A stretch of 41,400 bases of DNA from Oscillospiraceae bacterium (GCA_015066345.1 SVOQ01000023.1:1-41400); one strand, 5' to 3'. Positions 25,192-34,157 are shown, numbered from the stretch's first letter. Numbers and translations are program-made. Notes: a model not told the origin generated them from the sequence alone.

Positions 25192-28100
25192 ATGAAAAAA
25201 TTATTGTCTGTTTTACTCAGTTTAAGTATTATATTTTCAAGTGTGAGTGTCGCTTCGGCACTTGATATTGAATTACCAAAAAGTCTCGATAACTTTACTG
25301 AAGATGTTACGGACTTAATTAATGAATACGAGGAGTCGGTTTCAGAGGAAGTTTTGCTTTTTTCCGCCGCGGATGATGGGACGGAAGAAACCGAACCCGC
25401 AGGTACTAACCGTTTGATTGTTAAATCATCAAGAAATATTGATACACTTAATGCTATTAATAGTGTCAGCGGTTACAATGACTTACATATTCTGCAGTTT
25501 GCAAATGAAACAGACTGTGATGCTGCATTTGAATATTATTCATCACTTTCCTATGTTCAATATGTACAAGAGGATGGTATTCTTACGGAAACCGCCATTG
25601 AAGAAACTGAAAATAGCTTTGTTGAAGCATCCGTTGGCACTTCAACCCAATATCAATCAGATATTTTCGGTTACACAAATGCTAAAAATAATATGGGCTC
25701 TGCTGAGGTTACCATTGCCGTTGTTGATACAGGTGTTCAGAATGACCACGAATACCTTGCGGGACGAGTTATACCCACGGGTTTTGACAGTGTAAACAAT
25801 GAATCCTGCTACGATAAGAGGGGACACGGTACACACGTTGCGGGTATCATTGTTGCAAACACCAAATCCAATGTTAAAATCAAGCCGTATAAGGTTATCG
25901 GTGATGACGGAACGGGTACTGATACCCAACTTTATCTTGGTATTCAGGCAGCTATTGAAGACGGAGTCGATATTATAAACCTCAGCCTTACAAGAAAAGG
26001 TGAAAGCGAGGTTGTTCACGAAGCAGTTACAAACGCTTATAACGCAGGTATTACAGTTGTTGCCGCCGCAGGTAATGATAACGAAAACCTTAACGAAACA
26101 TTCTACACTCCCGCCTGTTTCGATGAAGTTATTTGTGTTGTTAATATTGATGTTAACAAAAAACGTTCAAGCACTTCTAACTGGAGGTTTAATGATACAT
26201 TATCTGCTCCGGGTGTTGATATTTTAAGCTCGTATGTTGGCGATACATTTAAAGTTATGTCGGGTACGTCAATGGCGGCACCCTTTATATCCTGTTGCGT
26301 TGCGTATTTATTGGCATCGGGTGATTACTATTCTCCCGATGAAGCGTATACTAAATTGTATGAAAGCTCCCTGGTCGGTGCAACCGCGAGTATACATTAC
26401 GTTGTACCGGGTGAGGTTATTAACAGTACAAGCACTTGTGCTACACCGGTGTTTACTTATGATTCAGGTACGTTTTCGGGTTATCTGAACGTTAAAATCA
26501 CCTGTGCAACTCCGGGTGCTACTATTATGTACCATACCTCAGACATGAACTCTAACACGTATTATGAATATACGGGACCTATCCGAATAGAGGAATCTGA
26601 GTCCTTTACCGCTTTAGCTTTTTGTAAAAATTATAAAACAAGTGCTATTGCGAGTGTATCATATACAAAATCAGATATTGATACATCAATGTTCATACTT
26701 GATGAAAATGACACTCTTATCGGTTATACAGGCACAGCTACTACCGTTACAGTACCCGGCTATTTTAACGGTGGTTGTGTAAGAGAAATTGCCGCCTCTG
26801 CTTTCAGCGGTAATACAAATATACAGAAAATTACTCTCAACAGTGCTACCACTACCATAGGCGAAGGAGCATTTGAGGGTTGTACCGCCCTTACCACCGT
26901 ATCAGGAGCCGGTGTCACTGATATTGAAGCAAAGGCTTTCAAAGATTGTTCTTCACTGACGACTGTTACTATGGCGGCACTTCTTACAATAGGCAACAGG
27001 GCTTTTTCGGGATGCACGGCTCTGACAACGCTCAAACTCAGTAAGCTCAATACAATCGGTGCCTATGCATTTGAAAACTCAGGTATCAGTACCTTAACCG
27101 CAACAAGGCTAACAACAATTGGTGACGGTGCTTTCTATGGAAGTGCAATTAAAAGTATATCTTTTACACCTGTTACAACCATTGGTGCTAATGCATTTGA
27201 AAAATGTAATAACCTGACTTCTCTCAGTCTGACTAACAAAATTACGGCATTGGGCGATTACGCTTTCAGCGGTTGTGAAAACCTTGCGAGTGTCACTCTT
27301 ACAGGAATTACTACCCTCGGTAACGGCATATTCAAGGATTGTAAATCATTGTCAACCATTACCGCAAGTAGTCTTACAAAAATCGGGGACTATACCTTCA
27401 GTGGTTGTATCGCTTTAGATACCTTTGATATTGCACACTTAACAACTGTCGGTAATTATGCTTTTTTCGGTTGTTCGGCTATTATAGAATTGAAGACTAC
27501 CGATTTTCCTGAATTAACAACTATTGGTGATTATGCTTTTGCCGAATCAGGACTTGAAAGCCTTAAGATATCCGTGGCATATACCCTTGGTTACAAAGCC
27601 TTCGGTGATTGTTCAGAGTTAAAAGGTGTTTCATTTCCTGACATAACTGAGTTTGATGCGAGTGTTTTGGAGGGTAGCGTAAATATTGAAAGATTAGAAT
27701 TCCAAAAGGCTGAAGTATTTGACTTTGGTGACGGTAGACTTGCGGACTTTTTCCCGAATCTTGTGAGCTTTACGGCTAAGTTTACTGAGATTCCTGACTA
27801 TTTCTTCGCGGGTTGCAGTAAGCTTTCCGAGGTTAACGTAGGCGGGGCAACACACATAGGTGCTCATGCATTTAGCGGTACGGCAATTAAAACCGTAAAT
27901 TTCAGTAATGCAACAACCTTTGGCGAGTGTGCCTTCGGCGATATGCCCGCCCTTGAGAACGTAACCCTTAACACTGATACAATTGACTTCTCAATTTTTG
28001 AGGGCTCAACAAATGTTAAGAGTTTTACAATGAGAAATTTGCTTGAATTCCCCGAGGGATTCAGGTGCTACGATGTTTTCCCGAATATAGAGACGCTTCA

Positions 28101-30792
28101 ATTAGATTTAATAAAAGATATTCCCGATTACACCTTTAAAGGGTGCAGTAAGCTCACGGGTTTTGATTTCTTTGATGTTGAAACCGTCGGTTACGAGGCG
28201 TTTTGCGGTACGGCTGTAAATAATCCCTATTTTTCCAACGTTATTTCCATTGGTGAAAGAGCCTTCGCTGATTGTACAAATCTCGGTGAATTTTCCGTTG
28301 CGGGGCTTGTTGATATAAATATGAATATATTAGAGAACAGTGAGCATACCGTAACAGATTTGAACCTGAACTATATTACATTTGAGGAATCACCCAACTA
28401 CGGTAAGCTTGATTTTCAGAAGTTTATTAACCTTGAGTCCATCGGAATTAATGAGCTTAAGGATATTCCTGCCTATGCATTCAGAAATCTATCCAAATTA
28501 AATCAGGTGTATATGAGCGATTGCGAAACTATAGGTGCTTTTGCTTTTGAAAATTGTACGTCGTTACAAACTTTTGAGTTTTCTAATATTAAAACCATCG
28601 GTTCAAGAGCCTTTGCAGGTTGTACAGGTCTTGAAAACTTCAAGGCAAATAAGCTGACAAGCTTTTCTGCTGATGCGTTTGTGGGCTGTACAAGTCTTAA
28701 AACTATGGACTTGGGCAATATAAGTAAGCTACCCGTTGACGGTAACGGAAGATTCCAGTTAGTGGGTGTGGATAATCTTGAAAGTCTCACTGCAAACACA
28801 ATAGAAACTATTCCCGCTAATTTCCTTAAAGGCTATCATAAACTTAAAACAGTTAGCTTTAAAAGTGCCGAAGATGTCGGTGACTATGCTTTCTATGACA
28901 CGTCTCTTTCAAGTTACACAATTCCCTATGCCCAGACTATCGGTGATTATGCCTTTTACGGAACCAATATTGAGACAGTTGATTTTTCGGAAATCACTGC
29001 CGTAGGAAGCTATGCCTTTGCTGACTGTGATAAACTGGAGGAGGTTAACATTTCCTATCAGATTACCGTCGGTGACGGTGCCTTCGCAAATTGCGATGTG
29101 CTTTCGGCGATTACTCTGAGTAATGTAAAGGACATACCGGCAAACGTAATTGAGGGTTGTCCCAAGATTGTTGTTATTGATTTTACTCAGATTACGGAGC
29201 TTCCCGTGAGTGAGAACGGCACTACCTACGTAAGCGACAAGCCTCTTCTTAATGAATTTCTTGCGGACTACGTTACAAGCGTACCCGACGATTATTTCAG
29301 CAATAATCCCGAGCTTTACAACGTATATATGCCGAGTCTCGAATACGTCGGTGACAGAGCTTTTATGAACACCTCTATTCAGGAATACCCCTCGGACTAT
29401 ATTGTTTCCATCGGCGATTATGCATTCAGCGGAACAGCACTCAAAAAGGCTTATAACAACTGCGTGGAAGAAGTGGGGGATTATGCTTTCAAGGACTGTA
29501 AAGCCTTGACTAATGCTAAAATTTACAACGAAAACGGCGATTTTAAGTTAGGTGTGGGTGTTTTCGAGAACTGCACAAGCCTTACGAGTGTTGCCCTGTA
29601 TAAGGATGCGGTTGAATTACCCGCTTATACTTTTAAAAATTGCGTTAAACTAAAAGAGGTTCATAATAAGGCTACCTTCGGTGGCAACACTATCGACCCG
29701 GAGCTTCTTTTGAATTTCAAATCAATCGGAGATGAAGCATTTTACGGCTGTGAGGCTATGAGCTATGCCAAAATCAAGCTTGATAACGTTGAATATCTCG
29801 GTGACAATGCTTTGGAAGGGGTAGAAAATCAACTTAAAGATAATGAGCTTGTTTTACCTCAGCTTAAATATCTCGGTGAGGATGCCTTCGGTGAAACGTA
29901 TATATTCAGATTAGCTCTGGAAAACGTTGAGATTGTTAAGGGCTTACCCGATTGCGGATACGTTGTTATAGGCTCTGATATAAGGGAATTCAGCTGTGAC
30001 AGAACCGAACCCTTAATCTGCGCCTACAAGGACAGCGTTGTGGCTGATTTCTGCCGTGAAAACGCATTAACAAATTTCCGTGCATATAACAGTACCGATG
30101 CAGTTTACTGTGATGTTGAGTCCGCACTTACGGATTACGGCCAGGTTCTTGCATTTTATCCTATGGGCTTTGATGTTACCTATGAGTGGTATGCCTGCAA
30201 CAAGGCTGACAGAAGCGACTCGGTATTGATTAAAACAACCCTTGAACACCCTTATGCGATTGATCCTATGTCAATGTTTGCGCAGTACAATCTTGAAAAT
30301 AAGTATAGATATTTCTACTGTGTTGCCACAAGTACAGAAAACGGTAATGTTCTTAAAATACAGAGTGGTCTTTGCAGAAATGTCTTTGCAAGCATTAAGG
30401 GTACAGAGGATACTGCCATTGATTTTGATAAGGGCTTGATTTATACACATAGTCTTAACAATATCAACACACTTAAAAATATATTCACCGTTAACGGTGA
30501 TGTAAGGGTAACGCCATCCCACAAAAACGGAACTGATAATTATTACGGTACAGGTACCGTGGTTGAATTGTTAGAAGGTAATAATGTTGCCTTTACACAA
30601 ACCATTGTAGTTTTCGGTGACATAAACGGTGACAGTATTGTTGACGTGCTTGATGTTTCCGAAATTGAAAAAGCATCAAATAACAATTCAGCACTTGAAG
30701 GTCACTATGAAGCCGCAGCAGATATCAACAGAAGCGGTCAGATAGATGTTTTAGACTATCAGGCATCAATAAATAAAGCGTTAGCAAGTTAA
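25192..30792 (+). CDS. Secreted subtilisin-like protease with BspA leucine-rich repeats and dockerin
   Basis: An 1866-residue secreted protein. The ribosome site AGGGAGGGAGTGATG gives start 25192. In order: signal peptide (about 1-23), pro-region, and an S8 protease domain with Asp179 (VVDTG), His212 (HGTHVAG), Asn295 and Ser360 (GTSMAAP). Next is a chitobiase-type beta module (about 417-500, TPGATIMYHTS), then roughly 1000 residues of BspA-type leucine-rich repeats (AFSGC/AFxGCTxL units). Last are an Ig-like stretch and a type I dockerin at about 1808-1866 with loops DINGDSIVDVLD and DINRSGQIDVLD. The repeat block shows a larger unit of about 110 residues. It probably binds a cohesin on the cell surface or a scaffold and cleaves protein nearby. 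No sortase motif is seen. Confidence 0.95.
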   Translation: MKKLLSVLLSLSIIFSSVSVASALDIELPKSLDNFTEDVTDLINEYEESVSEEVLLFSAADDGTEETEPAGTNRLIVKSSRNIDTLNAINSVSGYNDLHILQFANETDCDAAFEYYSSLSYVQYVQEDGILTETAIEETENSFVEASVGTSTQYQSDIFGYTNAKNNMGSAEVTIAVVDTGVQNDHEYLAGRVIPTGFDSVNNESCYDKRGHGTHVAGIIVANTKSNVKIKPYKVIGDDGTGTDTQLYLGIQAAIEDGVDIINLSLTRKGESEVVHEAVTNAYNAGITVVAAAGNDNENLNETFYTPACFDEVICVVNIDVNKKRSSTSNWRFNDTLSAPGVDILSSYVGDTFKVMSGTSMAAPFISCCVAYLLASGDYYSPDEAYTKLYESSLVGATASIHYVVPGEVINSTSTCATPVFTYDSGTFSGYLNVKITCATPGATIMYHTSDMNSNTYYEYTGPIRIEESESFTALAFCKNYKTSAIASVSYTKSDIDTSMFILDENDTLIGYTGTATTVTVPGYFNGGCVREIAASAFSGNTNIQKITLNSATTTIGEGAFEGCTALTTVSGAGVTDIEAKAFKDCSSLTTVTMAALLTIGNRAFSGCTALTTLKLSKLNTIGAYAFENSGISTLTATRLTTIGDGAFYGSAIKSISFTPVTTIGANAFEKCNNLTSLSLTNKITALGDYAFSGCENLASVTLTGITTLGNGIFKDCKSLSTITASSLTKIGDYTFSGCIALDTFDIAHLTTVGNYAFFGCSAIIELKTTDFPELTTIGDYAFAESGLESLKISVAYTLGYKAFGDCSELKGVSFPDITEFDASVLEGSVNIERLEFQKAEVFDFGDGRLADFFPNLVSFTAKFTEIPDYFFAGCSKLSEVNVGGATHIGAHAFSGTAIKTVNFSNATTFGECAFGDMPALENVTLNTDTIDFSIFEGSTNVKSFTMRNLLEFPEGFRCYDVFPNIETLQLDLIKDIPDYTFKGCSKLTGFDFFDVETVGYEAFCGTAVNNPYFSNVISIGERAFADCTNLGEFSVAGLVDINMNILENSEHTVTDLNLNYITFEESPNYGKLDFQKFINLESIGINELKDIPAYAFRNLSKLNQVYMSDCETIGAFAFENCTSLQTFEFSNIKTIGSRAFAGCTGLENFKANKLTSFSADAFVGCTSLKTMDLGNISKLPVDGNGRFQLVGVDNLESLTANTIETIPANFLKGYHKLKTVSFKSAEDVGDYAFYDTSLSSYTIPYAQTIGDYAFYGTNIETVDFSEITAVGSYAFADCDKLEEVNISYQITVGDGAFANCDVLSAITLSNVKDIPANVIEGCPKIVVIDFTQITELPVSENGTTYVSDKPLLNEFLADYVTSVPDDYFSNNPELYNVYMPSLEYVGDRAFMNTSIQEYPSDYIVSIGDYAFSGTALKKAYNNCVEEVGDYAFKDCKALTNAKIYNENGDFKLGVGVFENCTSLTSVALYKDAVELPAYTFKNCVKLKEVHNKATFGGNTIDPELLLNFKSIGDEAFYGCEAMSYAKIKLDNVEYLGDNALEGVENQLKDNELVLPQLKYLGEDAFGETYIFRLALENVEIVKGLPDCGYVVIGSDIREFSCDRTEPLICAYKDSVVADFCRENALTNFRAYNSTDAVYCDVESALTDYGQVLAFYPMGFDVTYEWYACNKADRSDSVLIKTTLEHPYAIDPMSMFAQYNLENKYRYFYCVATSTENGNVLKIQSGLCRNVFASIKGTEDTAIDFDKGLIYTHSLNNINTLKNIFTVNGDVRVTPSHKNGTDNYYGTGTVVELLEGNNVAFTQTIVVFGDINGDSIVDVLDVSEIEKASNNNSALEGHYEAAADINRSGQIDVLDYQASINKALAS

Positions 30793-30821
30793 AAAATATA
30801 ATGAAAGTGAAGCCTAACCGC

Positions 30822-30930
30822 AAGAGAACTACCCACCACCGCTCCGACGAACTATATTATAATTTTAAGTTTTAGGCACGCTTATAGGTAAAACTAAAAA
30901 ACATCTTGACACAAGGCGGTCCCCCTCCCT
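30822..30930 (+). repeat. 109-bp interspersed repeat, copy A
   Basis: Begins AAGAGAACTACCCACCACCG and ends GGCGGTCCCCCTCCCT. The copy at 34049-34157 has exactly the same length and the same ends, with about fourteen substitutions in the middle. A short inverted version with only the two ends joined lies at 33834-33878. Confidence 0.85.
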
Positions 30931-30931
30931 A

Positions 30932-30945
30932 TCCGCCAAGGCGGA
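30932..30945. repeat. TCCGCC-AA-GGCGGA inverted repeat beside the 109-bp element
   Basis: Directly follows copy A. Read on the other strand, the corresponding place at 33762-33771 holds a different inverted repeat, CCGC/GCGG. The outer sequence on the far side (GCGATAGCCT) also recurs at 33742. The gap from 30946 to 31040 holds only AT-rich sequence and a short tandem of GCATTCT (from 31011). Confidence 0.65.
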
Positions 30946-31035
30946 CAGGGATGATAGGCTATCGCGTTCAACCACTTTATCTATAATTCGGCGTTAGCCC
31001 CAATAATTTTGCATTCTGCATTCTGCATTTTTCAT

Positions 31036-31070
31036 TTGAAAAAACCACTCACAAAATCGTGAGTGGTTTT
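31036..31070 (-). terminator. Terminator of the tyrS-alcohol dehydrogenase operon
   Basis: AAAACCACTCAC (31041-31052) and GTGAGTGGTTTT (31059-31070) form a 12-bp stem; the minus strand then runs into T residues. Confidence 0.85.
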
Positions 31071-31075
31071 TGTCA

Positions 31076-32281
31076 TTATTTCTGTAATTTCTTGATTAAT
31101 GCCTTGCATTCTTCGAGGTTCATAATCTTGGGAACGGGGTAGAGGGGGTTACCTTCTTTTAACGCACGTTCTGCTATAAGGGGAATATCCTCGTCCTTAA
31201 TCTGTTCGAAGCCGTCGGGAATATTCATTTTCTCGTTAAGCTCTCTGATAGCGGCAATAAAGCGTTTAGCTTTTTCGCGGTCACCCTGTGCAGGACCCGA
31301 AACACCCGCAACGTCTGCAAGCTCAGCAAGACGTTTGTAAGCAGTTTCACCGAAATAATCGAGAACATAGGGGAGGATAACTGCGTTTGCAAGACCGTGG
31401 GGGATATTGTACATACCGCCAAGGTTATGAGCAATTGCGTGAACATAACCAACGTAAGCTCTTGTGAAAGCAAGACCTGCGTGGTATGAAGCAACGAGCA
31501 TATTTTCACGTGCCTCAAGGTCCTTACCGTTTACGTAAGCCTTTTCGATGTTTTCGAAAACAAGCTTAGTAGCGATTAAAGCATCCTCTTCGGTCTGCTT
31601 GGTGTTACTCTTACCGATATAAGCCTCAACTGCGTGTGTAAGGGCATCCATACCGGTTGTAGATGTAATGTGAGGGGGAAGACCCGCAGTAAGTTCGGGG
31701 TCAAGAACCGCGTATTTAGGACGAAGAACGGGGTCCATAATGGAGTTCTTTTCGTGCGTATCGGGGTTAGAAATAACCGCCGCAATTGTACATTCCGAGC
31801 CTGTACCTGCAGTTGTGGGAACTGCGTAGAAGGGAGGTAATTTCTTAAGAACTTTAAGAACACCACGCATCTGTGAGGGAGTCTGCTTGGGTTTTACAAC
31901 ACGAGCAGCAGTAACCTTAGCGCAGTCCATAGGTGAACCGCCACCGAAAGCAATAAAGCCTTCGCAGTTGTTATCCTTGTAAATTTTAAGAGCATCTTCA
32001 ATATTATAAATAGTGGGGTTGGGTTGAACACCGTCAAAAACGGAGTATTTGATACCCTCAGCCTCAAGACCCTCAAAAAGTGAATCTAAGAGGTGAAGTC
32101 CCATAAGCCCCTTATCGGTAACAACAAGAACATTGTTTACACCCTCACTCTTAATAAGCTTGGGAAGTTCCTTTACTGCACCCGCACCCTTAAGAAGCTT
32201 GGGGGGAGTCCAATCAAGGAAATTAACGGCTAACTTCATTGTTTTCTGATAAACTCTGCAATAAGCGTTATTTAAACTCAT
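31076..32281 (-). CDS. Iron-containing alcohol dehydrogenase
   Basis: A 401-residue group III metal-dependent alcohol dehydrogenase. The NAD-binding motif GGGSPMDCAK near residue 110 and the iron-site region VHAIAHNLGGMYNIPHGLANAV near residue 280 are intact, along with TTGMDALTHAVEAYIG near residue 210. Length is normal. Start ATG 32281 has GGAGG 7 nt upstream, 18 nt after the tyrS stop. It reduces aldehydes to alcohols or the reverse with NAD(P)(H), typical of fermentation. Sharing a transcript with a tRNA synthetase is unusual but the two functions need not be related. Confidence 0.95.
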   Translation of the reverse strand: MSLNNAYCRVYQKTMKLAVNFLDWTPPKLLKGAGAVKELPKLIKSEGVNNVLVVTDKGLMGLHLLDSLFEGLEAEGIKYSVFDGVQPNPTIYNIEDALKIYKDNNCEGFIAFGGGSPMDCAKVTAARVVKPKQTPSQMRGVLKVLKKLPPFYAVPTTAGTGSECTIAAVISNPDTHEKNSIMDPVLRPKYAVLDPELTAGLPPHITSTTGMDALTHAVEAYIGKSNTKQTEEDALIATKLVFENIEKAYVNGKDLEARENMLVASYHAGLAFTRAYVGYVHAIAHNLGGMYNIPHGLANAVILPYVLDYFGETAYKRLAELADVAGVSGPAQGDREKAKRFIAAIRELNEKMNIPDGFEQIKDEDIPLIAERALKEGNPLYPVPKIMNLEECKALIKKLQK

Positions 32282-32299
32282 AACAAAACCTCCGTTTAA

Positions 32300-33523
32300 T
32301 TATTTAATAATTTTATGGAATACTTTTTTACCTTTTTTAATAATTACATAGCCCTTTTCGAAGTCTGAGAGGGGAATGATGTAAGCGGGAACAGTGATTT
32401 TAACGTCGTCAACGCTTACGCCACCCTGTTCGATAAGTCTTCTTGCTTCGCCTCTGGATGTTACAAGACCAGCTTTAATCATTGCATCAATGATATTAAG
32501 TCCGTCCTCACTGAAATCATCGGCAGCAAGAGTAGTTGAGGGCATATTATCTGAGTTACCGCCACCTGCGAAAATTGCCTTTGCAGCTGCCTGAGCCTTT
32601 TCGGCTTCCTCAGTACCGTGAACGAGAGCAGTAAGCTCGTATGCGAGAATTTCTTTAGCCTTGTTAAGTTGGCTACCTTCCCATTTATCCATTTCGTCAA
32701 TCTGTTCAAGGGGAAGGAATGTAAGCATACGGATACATTTAAGTACATCACCGTCGGCAACATTACGCCAGTACTGATAGAATTCGTAGGGAGAAGTTTT
32801 ATTAGCATCAAGCCATACTGCGTTACCTGCGGTTTTGCCCATCTTTTTACCCTGTGAGTCAGTGAGGAGGGTAATTGTCATAGCGTGAGCATCTTTACCT
32901 AATTTTTTACGGATAAGTTCAGTACCGCCGAGCATATTGCTCCACTGATCGTCACCGCCGAACTGCATATTACAACCGTACTCTTTAAAGAGGTAGTAGA
33001 AGTCGTAACTCTGCATAATCATATAGTTGAATTCGAGGAAGCTGAGCCCCTTTTCCATTCTCTGTTTATAGCACTCGGCACGGAGCATATTGTTAACTGA
33101 GAAACAAGCACCAACCTCACGAAGAAGCTCAACATAGTTAAGGTTAAGGAGCCATTCAGCGTTATTAACCATCTGTGCTTTGCCTTCGCCGAATTCAATA
33201 AATCTTTCCATCTGACGTTTGAAGCACTCGGCATTGTGGTCAATATCTTCTTTGGTGAGCATTTTTCTCATATCTGTTCGACCTGAGGGGTCACCAATCA
33301 TTGTAGTACCGCCACCGATAAGGGCAATAGGCTTATTACCCGCCATCTGTAAACGCTTCATAAGTGTAAGAGCCATAAAATGACCCGCAGTAAGACTGTC
33401 CGCAGTACAGTCAAAACCAATGTAGAAATTAGCTTTACCGCTATTAATCATCTCACGGATTTCGCTTTCGTTTGTAACCTGCGCAATAAGTCCGCGAGCT
33501 ACTAATTCTTCATAAATTCCCAT
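32300..33523 (-). CDS. tyrS: Tyrosyl-tRNA synthetase
   Basis: A 407-residue class I synthetase. The HIGH-like motif is HFMAL near residue 48, the tyrosine pocket is GFDCTADSL and QSYDFYYLFKEYGCNMQFGGDDQWSN, and the KMSKS loop reads KKMGKT. A C-terminal S4 RNA-binding domain starts near residue 340. ATG 33523 is preceded by TAGGAGAT. Unlike many clostridial synthetase genes it has a short leader of about 35 nt and no T-box sequence (no TGGNACCGCG). Transcribed with the downstream alcohol dehydrogenase. Confidence 0.97.
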   Translation of the reverse strand: MGIYEELVARGLIAQVTNESEIREMINSGKANFYIGFDCTADSLTAGHFMALTLMKRLQMAGNKPIALIGGGTTMIGDPSGRTDMRKMLTKEDIDHNAECFKRQMERFIEFGEGKAQMVNNAEWLLNLNYVELLREVGACFSVNNMLRAECYKQRMEKGLSFLEFNYMIMQSYDFYYLFKEYGCNMQFGGDDQWSNMLGGTELIRKKLGKDAHAMTITLLTDSQGKKMGKTAGNAVWLDANKTSPYEFYQYWRNVADGDVLKCIRMLTFLPLEQIDEMDKWEGSQLNKAKEILAYELTALVHGTEEAEKAQAAAKAIFAGGGNSDNMPSTTLAADDFSEDGLNIIDAMIKAGLVTSRGEARRLIEQGGVSVDDVKITVPAYIIPLSDFEKGYVIIKKGKKVFHKIIK

Positions 33524-33564
33524 TGTAAAATCTCCTAAATAATTAGTTTATTACATACGTCAAA

Positions 33565-33593
33565 ATTATATTACAAATGTATATAATTGTCAA
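33565..33593 (-). promoter_or_regulatory. Consensus promoter of tyrS
   Basis: On the minus strand: TTGACA, exactly 17 nt, TATAAT. Both hexamers are perfect. Confidence 0.9.
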
Positions 33594-33611
33594 ATGTTAA
33601 TTTAGTTTCGC

Positions 33612-33703
33612 GTTTCGCAAAGCGAAACATATGGCACCGAAGGTATATCGCGTACGAAGTACATATCGCATACGAAGTATATATCGCACCCGAAGGGTAT
33701 AAA
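33612..33703. repeat. Hairpin array with ATATCGC linkers and GAA loops
   Basis: After GTTTCGC/GCGAAAC (33612-33628) come four units at an 18-bp period. A 7-nt linker (first ATATGGC, then ATATCGC three times) is followed by an inverted repeat with loop GAA: ACC/GGT (33636-33644), GTAC/GTAC (33652-33662), ATAC/GTAT (33670-33680) and ACCC/GGGT (33688-33698). Arms differ while pairing is kept. Confidence 0.9.
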
Positions 33704-33741
33704 GGGTAGTTCTCTTTCTGTTTTTCTTCAGTTCGATAGAA
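33704..33741 (+). repeat. 38-bp direct repeat, copy 1
   Basis: Starts GGGTAGTTCTCTT and ends CGATAGAA. It matches 33860-33897 except for a few bases (TTCTGTT versus TGCGGTT, CGAT versus AGAT). It contains the same GAGAACTACCC sequence, inverted, as the end of the 109-bp repeat. Confidence 0.8.
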
Positions 33742-33859
33742 GCGATAGCCTCGCCGTCCTGCCGCTTGCGGGAGGAGGGGGGACCACCGTCAGGTGGTGG
33801 GAGGTCCTTATCATCCCATTTTGCGTAGCAAAAAGGGAGGGGGACCGCGTAGCGGTGGT
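33742..33859. repeat. Block of variable hairpins with G-rich linkers
   Basis: Four inverted repeats in a row: CCGC/GCGG (loop TT, 33762-33771), ACCACC/GGTGGT (loop GTCA, 33783-33798), TTTTGC/GCAAAA (loop GTA, 33819-33833) and ACCGC/GCGGT (loop GTA, 33844-33856). The last two share the loop and are joined by AGGGAGGGGG. Confidence 0.8.
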
Positions 33860-33878
33860 GGGTAGTTCTCTTGCGGTT
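33834..33878 (-). repeat. Short inverted version of the 109-bp repeat
   Basis: On the minus strand it reads from ACCGCAAGAGAACTACCC to GCGGTCCCCCTCCCT, i.e. both ends of copy A joined with about 63 bp of middle missing. This supports an element whose termini are the conserved part. Confidence 0.8.
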
Positions 33879-33897
33879 ATTCTTCAGTTAGATAGAA
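33860..33897 (+). repeat. 38-bp direct repeat, copy 2
   Basis: Second copy of 33704-33741, 156 bp further on. Confidence 0.8.
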
Positions 33898-33913
33898 CAA
33901 CAAACCACTGTAA

Positions 33914-34014
33914 GGGACGGATCTATCCGTCCCGCGAGTAAGGATAGAAAGTTTTACTACACAACACACTGCAAAGATGAGTTTTATCTTTTTCGGTACG
34001 CATAGATGCGTACC
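33914..34014. repeat. Two 20-bp palindromes with compensating arms
   Basis: GGGACGGAT/ATCCGTCCC with loop CT (33914-33933) and GGTACGCAT/ATGCGTACC with loop AG (33995-34014). Both have 9-bp arms and a 2-nt loop and differ at matching positions on the two arms. A smaller one (AAAGAT/ATCTTT) lies between them. Confidence 0.8.
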
Positions 34015-34048
34015 TTACGGTTCTACTAACCAACAGGCAACAAAAGGT

Positions 34049-34157
34049 AAGAGAACTACCCACCACCGCTCCGACGAACTGTATTGTAATTCTATGTTTC
34101 AAGCACGCTTGAAGATAAACCGTAAAAACATCTTGACACAAGGCGGTCCCCCTCCCT
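34049..34157 (+). repeat. 109-bp interspersed repeat, copy B
   Basis: Same length and same ends as 30822-30930, in the same orientation, with an A/T-rich middle that has diverged. A further hairpin (CCCT/AGGG around CCTGAAGC, then GCGA/TCGC) follows to about 34182. Confidence 0.85.

Noticed and set aside
31011-31030. GCATTCT tandem repeat
   Set aside because: Only about three short imperfect units in AT-rich DNA before a terminator; not enough to support a function.
33524-33611. T-box leader for tyrS, expected in many clostridial synthetase genes
   Set aside because: The leader is only about 35 nt from a perfect promoter and has no TGGNACCGCG-type box. The same holds for proS.
33629-33703. 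CRISPR-like look of the 18-bp periodic array
   Set aside because: The repeat is only 7 nt and the 'spacers' are 9-11 nt inverted repeats with a common GAA loop; there are no cas genes.
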